From positions 372,001-436,000 of the forward strand of contig NZ_JAPZVN010000002.1 in assembly GCF_027533845.1 (NCBI RefSeq): a stretch of 64,000 nt of DNA, given 5' to 3'. The position numbers and the translations under genes were made by a program. The stretch is from Streptomyces sp. RPT161 (GTDB lineage: Bacteria > Actinomycetota > Actinomycetes > Streptomycetales > Streptomycetaceae). Position 1 is the first letter of the stretch, and each line of letters opens with the position of its first letter. The notes below the pieces were generated by a model. That model worked only from the letters and a program-made list of their open reading frames with translations, searched no databases and was not told where the DNA came from. Of this stretch, positions 28,924 to 37,893 are shown one piece after another.

Positions 28924-30876
28924 CTACGTCAGTGCGGCGAGGGTACTGCCGTCCGGCAGCCTGCCGCTCAACTCCGGGTGGCTGGTGGGCCTGGCGGGCA
29001 GCACCAGGGTGTGGCCGTCCGAGGCGCCGCCCAGACCAGCCGCGGTGATCGAGCCGACCTCCGGGCTGCCCGCCGCCACCAGGTACCAGTGGCCGGTGGG
29101 GGACTTCCACAGCACGCCCGACAGCACACCCGGCGCCATCGGGCCGCAGGCCGCGGTGGACCGCCCGTGCGCGGCGATGGTGGCCGGGGTGCCCGGCGCG
29201 GTGCCGGGCGGCACGAACTGCACCGAGACGTGGTCGGCGCCGGACCAGGAGTCTGCTCGCGTGCACAGCCAGTTCGCGGTACCGGCGTCGTCCGGCAGCC
29301 GTTGGTCGGCGAACTGCCAGTTCCCCACGGTACGTACGCCCTGACCGCGGTCCGCGGCGAGTCGGCAGGCGGCGTGTGCCCAGTCGCCCAGCGCCTGCGC
29401 GTCGTCGGCCTCGCCCTGCCTGGCGCCGGGCCCGGCGGCATGGGTGAGATGGACGGGGATCAGCTCCGCCAGGTCGGTCAGCAGGAACGGCTGCTGGTCG
29501 GGGGCGTTCGCGCTGGGGGTGAACTGCATCGCGGTCCACGACGAGTCGGCGGTGCCGCACGACCCGTCGGCGGCGGGCACCGGCACCGGGTCGGTGACAC
29601 CGTCCGACGAGCGCTTCAGCGGCCGTGGCGCCGCATCCGGTTTGAGCAGGTTCCGCAACTGCGTGCGGTCGATCCACGGGGCGGTCAGATAGCGGGCGTT
29701 GCCGTCCGTGGACCTGGCGACCACCACCGCTGACGCGTTCGCCGCGGACGCCCCGTCGACCCGGGCGAAGTCCAGCACCGGCGCACCGCCGCCGTCCGCG
29801 GGCTCGGCGTACCGCACCAGCCGCAGCCCGTCGTAGAGCAGCACCACGCCCGCGCCGTCCACGTCCCCCGCGAACAGCAGCTGCGGTGCGGTGACCGGCG
29901 GAGTCTGCGCGGTGCCCGGGGTGGCGGACACGTGTACCGCGGAACCCGGCCGCGCCCAGACGTCGAGCGCGCGCTGCAGCAGTCCCCGGTCGTCGGTACG
30001 GTCGCCGCGGGCGGGCCAGGACGCGAAGTCCAGCCGGGAGGTGCGGGTCCAGGCGCCGGCGTCCGCCCGCACCACCGACGCCGGGTTCAACATCCGGTTG
30101 AGCGCGGCCTGTTGCGGCCCCAGCGGCCCGGCCGCCCCGAAACCGCTGCCGCCGCCGTCTCCCGGCACGCCGAGCAGCGCGGCGGCGACGGTCGCCGCCG
30201 CGGCGACCGCCGCACCGGCCCGGGCGTGCTGCCGCCTGCGCATCAGGTCGGTCGGCCGGGCGTGCACCACACAGGGGTCGAACTCGCTGTCGGCCAGCGT
30301 GCGGAAGTCCACCGTCCGGGCGGCCGTGGACGCGTCGTGCACGGCCCTGCGCGGCCCGGCCACCCCGGCCGCCGCCAGCAGCGCCGCGGTCCGCTCCTCG
30401 TCCAGGCCCTCGACGGCGCGCAGCGCGTACGCGGCCCGGGCCGGGGCGTCCAGCTCGGACAGGGCGCGGTCCAGATCGAGGTCGTCCAGGTCGCCGGTGC
30501 GCGGGAACAGCCGCAGCCCGATCACCTGCGGCGGCAGCGGAGCGGCCACCAGGGCGTTGCGCCCCCAACGCCGCCATCCCGCCTGCCGTTTGCCGTAGGC
30601 CAGCGCGCCGCGCAGCACCTCGCCTCGCACCAGGGCGTACGCCGGGTCCTCGCCCTCGGCGGCCCCGGTCACCGGCCGCCGGGTACGCGGCAGCGCCCGC
30701 TGCGCCAGCCGGTGCGCGAGCAGCACCCGTCGGTGCCGCCCGAGGGCGGCGGGCAGCGTGACGTACGCGATCCGCACCAGCCGCGGATAGTGCTCGACCA
30801 GCGCCGCCTCGGCGTCGTCCACCTCGACCGGCTCGGCTTCTACGGCGTCGGCCACGGTTGCCTGCTGCGTATCCAC
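28924..30876 (-). CDS. Sigma-factor-like membrane protein with large exported domain
   Basis: A 650-aa protein. Residues 20-200 look like a degenerate ECF sigma factor: EHYPRLVRIAYVTLP in the region 2 position, and ELDAPARAAYALRAVEGLDEERTAALLAAAG in the region 4 position. One transmembrane helix follows (about 215-240). The remaining 400 or so residues are an exported beta-rich domain with scattered Cys. Similar proteins are conserved in Streptomyces, function unknown. It may have evolved from a sigma factor and now act as a membrane sensor, which is inference. GTG start. Confidence 0.7.
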   Translation of the reverse strand: MDTQQATVADAVEAEPVEVDDAEAALVEHYPRLVRIAYVTLPAALGRHRRVLLAHRLAQRALPRTRRPVTGAAEGEDPAYALVRGEVLRGALAYGKRQAGWRRWGRNALVAAPLPPQVIGLRLFPRTGDLDDLDLDRALSELDAPARAAYALRAVEGLDEERTAALLAAAGVAGPRRAVHDASTAARTVDFRTLADSEFDPCVVHARPTDLMRRRQHARAGAAVAAAATVAAALLGVPGDGGGSGFGAAGPLGPQQAALNRMLNPASVVRADAGAWTRTSRLDFASWPARGDRTDDRGLLQRALDVWARPGSAVHVSATPGTAQTPPVTAPQLLFAGDVDGAGVVLLYDGLRLVRYAEPADGGGAPVLDFARVDGASAANASAVVVARSTDGNARYLTAPWIDRTQLRNLLKPDAAPRPLKRSSDGVTDPVPVPAADGSCGTADSSWTAMQFTPSANAPDQQPFLLTDLAELIPVHLTHAAGPGARQGEADDAQALGDWAHAACRLAADRGQGVRTVGNWQFADQRLPDDAGTANWLCTRADSWSGADHVSVQFVPPGTAPGTPATIAAHGRSTAACGPMAPGVLSGVLWKSPTGHWYLVAAGSPEVGSITAAGLGGASDGHTLVLPARPTSHPELSGRLPDGSTLAALT

Positions 30877-30919
30877 GTCCCGTCAAACGAGCCGTCCAGA
30901 CGTTGGTCACCGTGATCGT

Positions 30920-31552
30920 TTACCGGGGGGCTCGCGTTCCGGCCAGTGCCGGTCCGGCTGACTCGCCGCGGATTCCGGCGGGGGCCGGCGGATGCCCGCC
31001 CGCGAGTCCGATGACCAGCGCGGCGAGGTGTCCCACGTCCACGAACCCGGGCGCCCGCCGCAGCAACGGCCGTACGCCGAGGGCCAACAGGCCCGTCACG
31101 GCGGCCGCGCGCAGCGCGGGACGCCGGATGCTCGCGGCGTGCCGGGCCACTACGGCGCCCAGGCCGTAGCTGGGTCCCACGTCGACCGCCCCGGCCGTTC
31201 GCGGCGACGCGCCGACGGACCGCAGGCCGCCGTACACCAGCAGGCTCGCGCCGATGTGCCCCAGCGCGAAGACCCCCGCCGTGCGGCGCGCGCCCCAGGC
31301 GGTCTCCGCCCGGCCCAGTGCCCCGACCAGCAGCGCGGCGAACGCCGGGCCCGGCGTCTGCTCGGTGAGGAAGGCGCTGGTCACCAGGGTGTGCCAGCGA
31401 CCGGCGCGGAGGTTGTCGACGTTGGTGGAATGGGCGCGCAGCAACCGCTCGCGTCGCGCGGGGGCCATGCGGCCCACCCCGTACGCGCCGATCCCCAGCG
31501 CGCCCGCGTACGTCGCCGTGACCCAGGGCAGACGGGAGCGTGATGACCTCAT
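30920..31552 (-). CDS. Rhomboid-like membrane protein
   Basis: A 210-aa protein with several hydrophobic segments. NLRAGRWHTLVTSAFLTE matches the rhomboid W-R motif region, followed by FALGHIGASLLVYGG. DVGPSYGLGAVVARHA occupies the place of the GxSG serine site and reads SYG rather than a canonical GASG, so proteolytic activity is doubtful. VDVGHLAALVIGLAGG would carry the second conserved His. Probably a rhomboid-fold pseudoprotease or a divergent protease. Confidence 0.7.
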   Translation of the reverse strand: MRSSRSRLPWVTATYAGALGIGAYGVGRMAPARRERLLRAHSTNVDNLRAGRWHTLVTSAFLTEQTPGPAFAALLVGALGRAETAWGARRTAGVFALGHIGASLLVYGGLRSVGASPRTAGAVDVGPSYGLGAVVARHAASIRRPALRAAAVTGLLALGVRPLLRRAPGFVDVGHLAALVIGLAGGHPPAPAGIRGESAGPALAGTRAPR

Positions 31553-31650
31553 CGGTCCATCATCGGTGATCTTCGCGGAACCGTTTCCGCCCCGATCGCA
31601 CTCTCCAGTTGTCGGGAACGGAACCCCAAGTCGCCGCAGGAGGACGCCGA

Positions 31651-33258
31651 ATGACCGTGGAGACCCGCAGACCCCGGCGCTCGCGGCCGAGCACCGCAAC
31701 GATGATGATGCTGGGCACGCTGGTGTCCCGGGCCACCGGTCTGATCCGCATCATGCTGCAGGGCGCGGCTTTGGGCACCGGGCTGCTGGCGACCACCTAC
31801 GGCGCCGCCAACTCGGTGCCGACCAGCATCTACTTCCTGCTGATCGGTGGCGCCCTGAACTCCGTGCTGGTGCCGCAACTGGTCCGGGCCCGCACCGAAC
31901 ACCCCGACGGCGGGCGGGCGTTCGAGCAGCGGATGGTCACCCTGGTGCTGTGCGTGCTGTCCGCCGGCACCGCGCTCGCCGTGTGGGCGGCGCCGCAGAT
32001 CGTCAGCGTCTATATGCGGGACACCCCGCACCACCACGAGGCCTTCCAACTCACCGTGGTCCTCGCCCGGTTCCTGCTGCCGCAGGTCTTCTTCTACGGG
32101 CTGTTCTTCATGCTCGGCCAGGTCCTCAACGCCCGCGGCAGATTCGGGGCGATGACCTGGACCCCGGTTCTGAACAACGTCGTGCTGATCACCATGTTCG
32201 GCCTCTACCTGAGCATGGTGGCGGTTCCGGAGGACCCCAGCGACGTCACCCCCGCCGACGTGCGGCTGCTCGGCGTCGGCACCACCATCGGCATCGTCCT
32301 ACAGGCGGTCGCCCTCATCCCGTACGTCCGCGAGTCCGGATTCCGGTTCCGGCCGCGCTTCGACTGGCGGGGGGCCGGGCTGCGCAAGAGCGTGGCGGCG
32401 GCCCGCTGGACGCTGCTGTTCCTGCTGGCCAACCAGGTGGCGATGACCGTGGTCAGCAACTACGCCATCGCCGCCGACACCCGGCTGCCGAAGGCGGGCG
32501 TGGGCAACACCGCCTACACCTATGCGCAGAGCCTGTGGACGATGCCGCAGTCCATCGTCACCGTCTCCGTCGTCACCGCGCTGCTGCCGCACATGAGCCG
32601 CGCGGTCGCCGAACGGCGGCTGGACGACGTACGCCTCGGGCTGTCCCACGCGCTGCGGGTCACCGGGGTGGTCATCGTGCCCGCCGCGTTCTTCTTCGTG
32701 GCGTTCGGCCCGCAACTGGCCGAGCTGGCCTTCGCGCACGGCAACGCCACCGCCGCCGAGACCCTGCCCTGCGGCCACATGCTCCAGGCGCTGGGCCTCG
32801 GCCTGGTCCCGTTCTCCGCCCAGTACCTGCTGCTGCGCGGCTTCTACGCCTTCGAGGACACCCGCACCCCCTTCTGGACCGCGGTGCTGATCTCCGCGGT
32901 GAACATCGCGCTGGCCACCGTCTGCCACTGGCTGCTGCCGGTGCGCTGGGCGGTGACCGGGATGGCGGCCGGGTACGCCCTCTCGTACGGCGTCGGGCTG
33001 CTGGTCACCGCCGCGCTGCTGCGCCGCCGCCTGGAGGGGCGGCTGGACGGGAAGCGGCTGCTGCGCACCTACGGCAAGCTCGGCGCCGCCGCGCTGGCCG
33101 CGGCCGCCGCGGGGTGGGCGGCCGGGCACACCGCGTCCGCCACTTCCCCGGTGCTCGAACTGGCCGTGGGCGGTGCGGTGATGGCGGCGCTGTTCCTGTT
33201 CATCGCCCGGGTGCTGCGGGTCGGCGAGCTGAACAGCCTGAAGGGCGCGGTGCGTTGA
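31651..33258 (+). CDS. murJ: MurJ-type lipid II flippase / MviN family
   Basis: MOP-superfamily membrane protein of 535 aa with about 14 helices. It carries LVSRATGLIRIMLQGAALG near the N-terminus and the family segment GGALNSVLVPQLV. TMPQSIVTVSVVTALLPHMSRAV and the central YLLLRGFYAFEDTRTPFWT follow. It flips peptidoglycan lipid II. Streptomyces have several paralogues and this may be a secondary one. ATG 31651 sits behind AGGAGG. The TTG at 31609 is not preferred. Confidence 0.85.
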   Translation: MTVETRRPRRSRPSTATMMMLGTLVSRATGLIRIMLQGAALGTGLLATTYGAANSVPTSIYFLLIGGALNSVLVPQLVRARTEHPDGGRAFEQRMVTLVLCVLSAGTALAVWAAPQIVSVYMRDTPHHHEAFQLTVVLARFLLPQVFFYGLFFMLGQVLNARGRFGAMTWTPVLNNVVLITMFGLYLSMVAVPEDPSDVTPADVRLLGVGTTIGIVLQAVALIPYVRESGFRFRPRFDWRGAGLRKSVAAARWTLLFLLANQVAMTVVSNYAIAADTRLPKAGVGNTAYTYAQSLWTMPQSIVTVSVVTALLPHMSRAVAERRLDDVRLGLSHALRVTGVVIVPAAFFFVAFGPQLAELAFAHGNATAAETLPCGHMLQALGLGLVPFSAQYLLLRGFYAFEDTRTPFWTAVLISAVNIALATVCHWLLPVRWAVTGMAAGYALSYGVGLLVTAALLRRRLEGRLDGKRLLRTYGKLGAAALAAAAAGWAAGHTASATSPVLELAVGGAVMAALFLFIARVLRVGELNSLKGAVR

Positions 33259-33275
33259 CCCGCTTTGTCGACCCG

Positions 33276-33605
33276 CTACCGGGGGGACGGCGAGCGAAGG
33301 CCCCGGGAGACCACGGAGGTCCGCTGGTAGTGCTGCATCTCCTCGATGTCGCCGATGTACGGGCGGATCTCCGCGAGGAACCCGCGGAAGTAGGGTCCGC
33401 CGCGGAACCCCCGCTCGTGCTCCTCCACCGAGGCCCACTCGATGCGCAGCACATAGCGTTCGGGCTCCTCCACACCCTGCATCAGCTCGTAGCCCAGGCA
33501 CTGCGGGGCCAGATCGAGTTGTTCGGCCGCGGCCGTGTACGCCTTCTCGAAGGCGATGCGGCGCTCGTGGTCCGCGATGCGGTAGCGGATGTACTCGACG
33601 ATCAT
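33276..33605 (-). CDS. Antibiotic biosynthesis monooxygenase (ABM) domain protein
   Basis: A 109-aa dimeric alpha/beta barrel protein. MIVEYIRYRI starts the first strand, EQLDLAPQCLGYELMQGVEEPERYVLRIEW forms the middle of the fold, and HERGFRGGPYFRGFLAEIRPYI ends it. Members include quinol monooxygenases and heme-degrading enzymes. The exact substrate is not clear. Confidence 0.82.
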   Translation of the reverse strand: MIVEYIRYRIADHERRIAFEKAYTAAAEQLDLAPQCLGYELMQGVEEPERYVLRIEWASVEEHERGFRGGPYFRGFLAEIRPYIGDIEEMQHYQRTSVVSRGLRSPSPR

Positions 33606-33799
33606 CGAGGTCCCCTTCTCGCTGATTCACCCGGGGTCGGCCAGCGCGGTCGGCAAACACCCCCTCATCAGGACGTTACGGCCATCCGGCGCCGCCGTCG
33701 CCCGGGCGCGCGGTCCTTTTTGCGGCTGGCACACCAAATAGGCCAGTAAGCTCCGGCGCACGCCCTTGCGCCGGGTGACCGGCATGAACCGGGCCAGGC

Positions 33800-34185
33800 C
33801 ACGCCGCCGCCTCCCGGACCAGGCAGAACCGGGTGGCCCGCGGGGCCGGACGTAGATCCGCCGACCGCGCACCCCGTCCCCGGCGTCGCGGAAGGTGTCG
33901 CCGAGCCCGAGTGCCTCGCGCGCGGCCGCGTCGAGGTCCGTGACACCGATGTCATGGTGGAACTGCTGGGGTTGCTCCGGATCGGCCCCGCGCGGCGGTC
34001 GCCGGTCGGCGGCCCGCTGGAAGGCGGGCACCGCGCCGGAGGGGGTGGGTGGGGTGGCCCAGTCACCGCCCCCGGCCCAGCGCGGGTCGGGACGGTTCGC
34101 CTCGCCGCCGAGCAACTGCTGGTGGACGCGGACGAGTTACGTCACGTCGGACAGTCCGGTACCACGCAACTTGCGGTTCGCCGAT
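33800..34185 (-). pseudogene. Decayed VOC (glyoxalase-like) protein gene
   Basis: The frame read from about 34115 gives LLGGEANRPDPRWAG and PQQFHHDIGVTDLDAA, then GRRIYVRP, typical of VOC proteins. The C-terminal PAGHPFCLVREA is recovered only if one C is removed from the run at 33842-33845 and one G at 33829-33830. Upstream, DCPDVT is shifted out of frame and an in-frame TAA lies at 34137-34139. At least four lesions make it a pseudogene unless the assembly is wrong. The rest of 33606-34344 shows nothing else. Confidence 0.75.
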
Positions 34186-34344
34186 CAACGGCTCGCTCCT
34201 TCGCGGGGCACCCCCAGCCCCCGGCCTGGGCCGTACCCGAGGAATCCGAGGTTCCGGTAACGGGGTAAAAAGCGCACAATGGACATGCGGCCCCGCGCCG
34301 CGAGGCGCGGTCCAGTTGTGTGCGCAGTGAAGGAGATGAGTCGT

Positions 34345-34800
34345 ATGGCCGACGTCTCACGCCACCACGCAGGTGATCTTTCGCAGCACCCCGATGTGCA
34401 CGAGATGCGGGAGCGCTACGCCCGCGTGGAAGCCGGGCGGAAGGAGGTGGCCGTTGACGGGCTGGTCCTCCTGGCGGGTCTGTGGTGCGCCATCTCGGCA
34501 TGGACGGTCCACTTCAACACGACCCGTCCTGACCTCATGATCAACAACCTCATCATCGGCCTCGCCGTCGCCGTGATCGGCCTCGGCCTCACCATGGCAC
34601 CGGCCCGGATGCAGGGCCTTACCTGGGCCGCGGCCGCGATGGGGATCTGGCTGATCATCTCGCCCTGGGTGGTCACCCGCGCGCCCAACGCCGGAGTGAT
34701 CTGGAGCAACGTCGTCGTCGGCGCGGTCATCTGCCTGTTGGGCCTGGTAGCCGCAGGGACGGTGATGCGGGGCAAGGAGCCTGTTACGGCTGCACGCTGA
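34345..34800 (+). CDS. SPW repeat membrane protein
   Basis: A 151-aa protein with four hydrophobic helices arranged as two SPW repeats. The signatures are GLWCAISAWTVHF (first, degenerate) and GIWLIISPWVV (second, SPW intact). N-terminal HHAGDLSQHPDVHEMRERYARV is the usual Streptomyces lead-in. Function unknown. ATG 34345 is chosen because AAGGAG is well spaced. The ATG at 34336 touches it. Confidence 0.85.
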   Translation: MADVSRHHAGDLSQHPDVHEMRERYARVEAGRKEVAVDGLVLLAGLWCAISAWTVHFNTTRPDLMINNLIIGLAVAVIGLGLTMAPARMQGLTWAAAAMGIWLIISPWVVTRAPNAGVIWSNVVVGAVICLLGLVAAGTVMRGKEPVTAAR

Positions 34801-34806
34801 GCCAAT

Positions 34807-34832
34807 GGCCGCCCCCGCCCGCGGGGGCGGCC
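34807..34832 (+). terminator. Terminator-like hairpin after the SPW gene
   Basis: GGCCGCCCCC (34807-34816) pairs perfectly with GGGGGCGGCC (34823-34832) over a 6-nt loop, starting 6 bp past the stop. Confidence 0.65.
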
Positions 34833-34967
34833 CTTCCGGGCTCAAAGTGACTGCGGGGGAAGCGCGGTTGGGCCGGGTGGCGCCTTCCCTGCGCGTCGGT
34901 GGGAATGACGGGGGCCTGACGGCCGGTTCCTCCGCCACGCGCGCCACGCGGTCCCCTGAAACGCGGC

Positions 34968-35000
34968 GAGGGCCGCCACCCTGTACGGGCGGCGGCCCTC
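34968..35000. terminator. Hairpin beside attL, probably the original glnA terminator
   Basis: GAGGGCCGCC (34968-34977) pairs with GGCGGCCCTC (34991-35000). Before integration this would lie 32 bp downstream of the glnA stop codon on the minus strand. The element now separates it from glnA by 14 kb. The stretch 34833-34967 shows nothing recognisable. Confidence 0.7.
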
Positions 35001-35031
35001 GCCGTCGTGTCGTCGCGCCGCGACCGAGGGG

Positions 35032-35045
35032 CTTAGATGTCGAAG
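35032..35045. repeat. attL core (14-bp direct repeat)
   Basis: CTTAGATGTCGAAG, identical to 48967-48980. On the minus strand it reads TTC GAC ATC TAA, the last codons of glnA, so a small glnA remnant is left here. The similarity extends to 19 bp with two mismatches. Confidence 0.9.
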
Positions 35046-35219
35046 AACTGATGTGGTGGAGCGGCCACCTCAGGTGTTCGTTCGAGCTGCCGCCGTGAGC
35101 AGCGCGGATGCCGTCGTTGGTTGTCGTCATTGGTCATCTTTGGGTGCCGTCGGACGGCCCAGGGACGGCCCGGCCGAAACTCCGTGCCCGTTGTCAGTGG
35201 CTGCTCCTAAGGTGCAGCT

Positions 35220-36209
35220 ATGCATAAGGGGGCCATCGACCGCGAAGCGGTGCTCAAGACGCTGGACGAGTACGACCGGATGGGGCGCGAGGCGTTCCTG
35301 GCTGCATACGGCTACGGAGAGGCTCGGTCCTACCTGCTCGTCCACGAGGGCAAGGAATACGACTCCAAGGCCGTGGCGGGCGTGGCGCACCGACACGTAC
35401 ACGGCAGAGCGCTCAAGCCGGACGAGTTCAGCGGAGGCCGAGACCACGCAGCCAGGTGGCTCAGGGATTTGGGCTTCCAGGTGAAGTCCGTACGTAACCC
35501 CGACTGGGCCCGTGACGAGTTGATCCTCGCTTGCGCCCTGGTCGCCAAGAACGACTGGCGAGGACTCGACGCGGGCGACCTCAGGGTGGTGGAGCTGTCC
35601 CGGCTTCTACAGCTCATGCCCGTCCACGCTCAGGCGGAGCGCAACGAGACCTTCCGCAACCCCAATGGCGTTGCGCGCAAGACGTTCGACATCGCCACTC
35701 GGCATCCCGACTACCGCGGCAGGCCCACCAACGGGGGCGCGTTGGACCGGGTAGTCCTGCAAGACTTCCTCGACCGTCCCGCGGAGATGGAGAACTCCGC
35801 CCGCCTCCTCCGTGAGGGCATCGCCTCTGGTGAACTGACGGCCACTGCGCCCGTGAGCGACGATGAGATGGACGACTACAGTGCGCCGGAGGGGCGGCTT
35901 CTCCTGCGGAAGCACGTTGCTCGCGAGCGAAACAGAGGGCTCCGTAAACGGAAAATTGACGCAGTCCTCAAGCAAGGGGGGACCCTCGCCTGTGAAGCAT
36001 GCGGGTTCGACTTTGAGCGGCAGTACGGGGAGCGCGGTGCGGGCTACATCGAATGCCACCACGTAGTGCCGCTCCATGAAGCGGGTGAGGGTCGGACGAA
36101 GCTCGCGGACCTTGCCCTCATCTGCGCGAACTGCCACCGCATGATCCATCGACAGGCGCCGTGGCCGACGCCGAAGCAGTTGCGGGAAGTAATCGAAGCG
36201 CGGCGATAA
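35220..36209 (+). CDS. HNH endonuclease with sulfur-binding-like domain (ScoMcrA-like type IV restriction)
   Basis: A 329-aa protein with three parts. The N-terminus (about 1-85; VLKTLDEYDRMGREAFLAAYGYG, SYLLVHEGKEYDSKAVAGVAH) looks like the ScoMcrA head domain. The middle (about 90-190; LILACALVAKNDWR, VVELSRLLQLMP, ETFRNPNGVARK) resembles the phosphorothioate-DNA-binding SBD. The C-terminus is an HNH nuclease with CEACGFDF, ECHHVVPLHE and LICANCHRMIH. There is no SRA domain. It would cut incoming DNA bearing sulfur modification. It is the first gene inside attL and AT-richer than the chromosome. Domain assignments are from memory of the family. Confidence 0.82.
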   Translation: MHKGAIDREAVLKTLDEYDRMGREAFLAAYGYGEARSYLLVHEGKEYDSKAVAGVAHRHVHGRALKPDEFSGGRDHAARWLRDLGFQVKSVRNPDWARDELILACALVAKNDWRGLDAGDLRVVELSRLLQLMPVHAQAERNETFRNPNGVARKTFDIATRHPDYRGRPTNGGALDRVVLQDFLDRPAEMENSARLLREGIASGELTATAPVSDDEMDDYSAPEGRLLLRKHVARERNRGLRKRKIDAVLKQGGTLACEACGFDFERQYGERGAGYIECHHVVPLHEAGEGRTKLADLALICANCHRMIHRQAPWPTPKQLREVIEARR

Positions 36210-36287
36210 GAGCCGCAGAAACGTCACACGCTGGTTTTTTGGGCGACAGGCCCCGGCGCTGCCAGGGGCCTGCCGCGAGTGTTCTGG

Positions 36288-36983
36288 TCACGCCAAAGCG
36301 TCGGCTACTTCGCTCATGCTTGACGTGATCGCGTCCGCGCCAGCGGCGCGGAGTGCCTCGTGCTTGTGGGGTTTGTTAGCGAAGCCGATGGCCTTCGTGC
36401 GGGCGGCGTGGGCAGCCTCGATGTCCGTCACAGAATCACCGAGCAGCGCACAATCTTCGGCACGCACGCCGAGCGCTTGAACCGCCCGGCGCACCGAATA
36501 AGGGTGGGGCTTCATGCGTTCCGGCTGATGCTCGGGGCGCCCCACGATCACGTGGATATGAGAAAGCAACCCATGTCGGTCGAGAAATGCCCGCGCGCAT
36601 TGCTCCGAGTTGTTGCTCACGATGGCTACGCCACGGCCGGAAGCATAAGCCGTCTGAATCGCGCTGCTGGCTCCGCTGGTCGGATCCCCAGCTACCGCTA
36701 CGGCCTCTATCTCCCTCTCCTGAAGTGTGCGTTCGGTAGCCAGCACCAGCCCCCTGCCGCCTTGCTGTGACAGCCTGAGAATCTCCAGAGGGTCCTCGAT
36801 TCCCTCGGCCTTCGCACCGAGCGTCGGGTCATACTCGGCCACGGTCTGGCTCAACTCACGGGCGACCAACGTTGCCGGTAGGCCACGGAACACGTGGCAG
36901 ATGGGTCCGTCGAAGTCGAACAGTACCCCTGACGACGAGGTAAGTGCCGACGCCAGGCTGTTAGTGCCCGTATCAGTGCCCAT
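36288..36983 (-). CDS. HAD family phosphatase, cotranscribed with the GntR gene
   Basis: A 231-aa haloacid dehalogenase-type hydrolase. Motif I is LFDFDGPI (Asp nucleophile), motif II VAIVSNNS, motif III Lys in RMKPHPYSV and motif IV LLGDSVTDIEAA. It resembles phosphoglycolate-phosphatase-like members, with unknown substrate. ATG 36983 overlaps the end of the GntR gene by 11 bp, indicating an operon. Its role in the element is unknown. Confidence 0.88.
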   Translation of the reverse strand: MGTDTGTNSLASALTSSSGVLFDFDGPICHVFRGLPATLVARELSQTVAEYDPTLGAKAEGIEDPLEILRLSQQGGRGLVLATERTLQEREIEAVAVAGDPTSGASSAIQTAYASGRGVAIVSNNSEQCARAFLDRHGLLSHIHVIVGRPEHQPERMKPHPYSVRRAVQALGVRAEDCALLGDSVTDIEAAHAARTKAIGFANKPHKHEALRAAGADAITSSMSEVADALA

Positions 36984-37839
36984 CAGGGTCGTAATCCCTT
37001 CCGATGGAGTTCCATACGCTGTCGAACCACATCTGAGCCTGTTCGACTTGTTGTGCACCGCTTGATGGATCCTGGTCGTTTACCGAGTAGTGAAACAGGG
37101 TTGCGTCTACTCCAAGCAGGTCGAAGAAATCTACGGTTTCGCCCTGAATGCTGGCCTTGTTGGGGCGCACCGGATAGTACCCGAAGAACGCGTCTTGCTT
37201 GTTGATGACGTATAGCTTGAAGAACTGACTCCCGCTGTGAACTCGGGCCTGAACTTGCGTTTCCTTAACCAGGCCGAGGTGGCCAAGCTCATTTACGGAA
37301 TTCATAACTCCGCGAATTGAGCTTGCCGTGATTTCGCGGGCCCGAGTTCGTAGGCGAGGGTCATCTTCGCAGTCCGCCCGGAGTACCGGGACTGCCTGCG
37401 GAACAGACATGTCAGGGACGAGAATCCGAACGTTGACGCTCGCGGGAGTGAGCCGCCCTACTCGGATCTTGTCGAGTGGCTCCTGCAGCGCACCACGAAG
37501 GGTTTCGCTGGAAAAGCCAGCAAAGTCGATGGACACGTGCTCCTCAGAGAACGCCTGCTCCACGTAGGGCCTGAGACCGGCAGGCCGCTCTGTCCGGTTA
37601 CGCACGAACACGCCGCTGCCCTTGCGGGACACGACGAGCCCTTCGTCTTCAAGGTCACGTAGCGCCCGCTGAATGGTGGCCCTGGCAAATCCATACAGCT
37701 GGGTGAGCTCCTTCTGCGATGGCAGCTTGTCTCCGGGCGCCAGCTTCCGGGTGCGGATCGCCGCACTGAGGCTGCTTGCCACCTGCTCGTACGGCGGCCG
37801 GTCGTCGTCGGGGTCCAGTGGCTCAGGCAGGAAGGTCAT
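36973..37839 (-). CDS. GntR family regulator of the element (KorSA-like position)
   Basis: The winged-helix domain (about residues 1-80; PPYEQVASSLSAAIRTRKLAPGDKLPSQKEL, FARATIQRALRDLEDEGLV, GSGVFV) is followed by a C-terminal domain of about 200 residues that is not a typical UTRA. It occupies the place of korSA-type repressors in pSAM2-like elements. It is divergent from the transfer/replication genes, with candidate operators in between. ATG 37839 gives 288 aa. GTG 37881 is possible. Neither has a strong ribosome site. Confidence 0.88.
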   Translation of the reverse strand: MTFLPEPLDPDDDRPPYEQVASSLSAAIRTRKLAPGDKLPSQKELTQLYGFARATIQRALRDLEDEGLVVSRKGSGVFVRNRTERPAGLRPYVEQAFSEEHVSIDFAGFSSETLRGALQEPLDKIRVGRLTPASVNVRILVPDMSVPQAVPVLRADCEDDPRLRTRAREITASSIRGVMNSVNELGHLGLVKETQVQARVHSGSQFFKLYVINKQDAFFGYYPVRPNKASIQGETVDFFDLLGVDATLFHYSVNDQDPSSGAQQVEQAQMWFDSVWNSIGRDYDPDGH

Positions 37840-37893
37840 GGCTTCGATGCTACGCGGCGAACCCCCAATCAGGACAGTCACCTCAGTCAGGCG

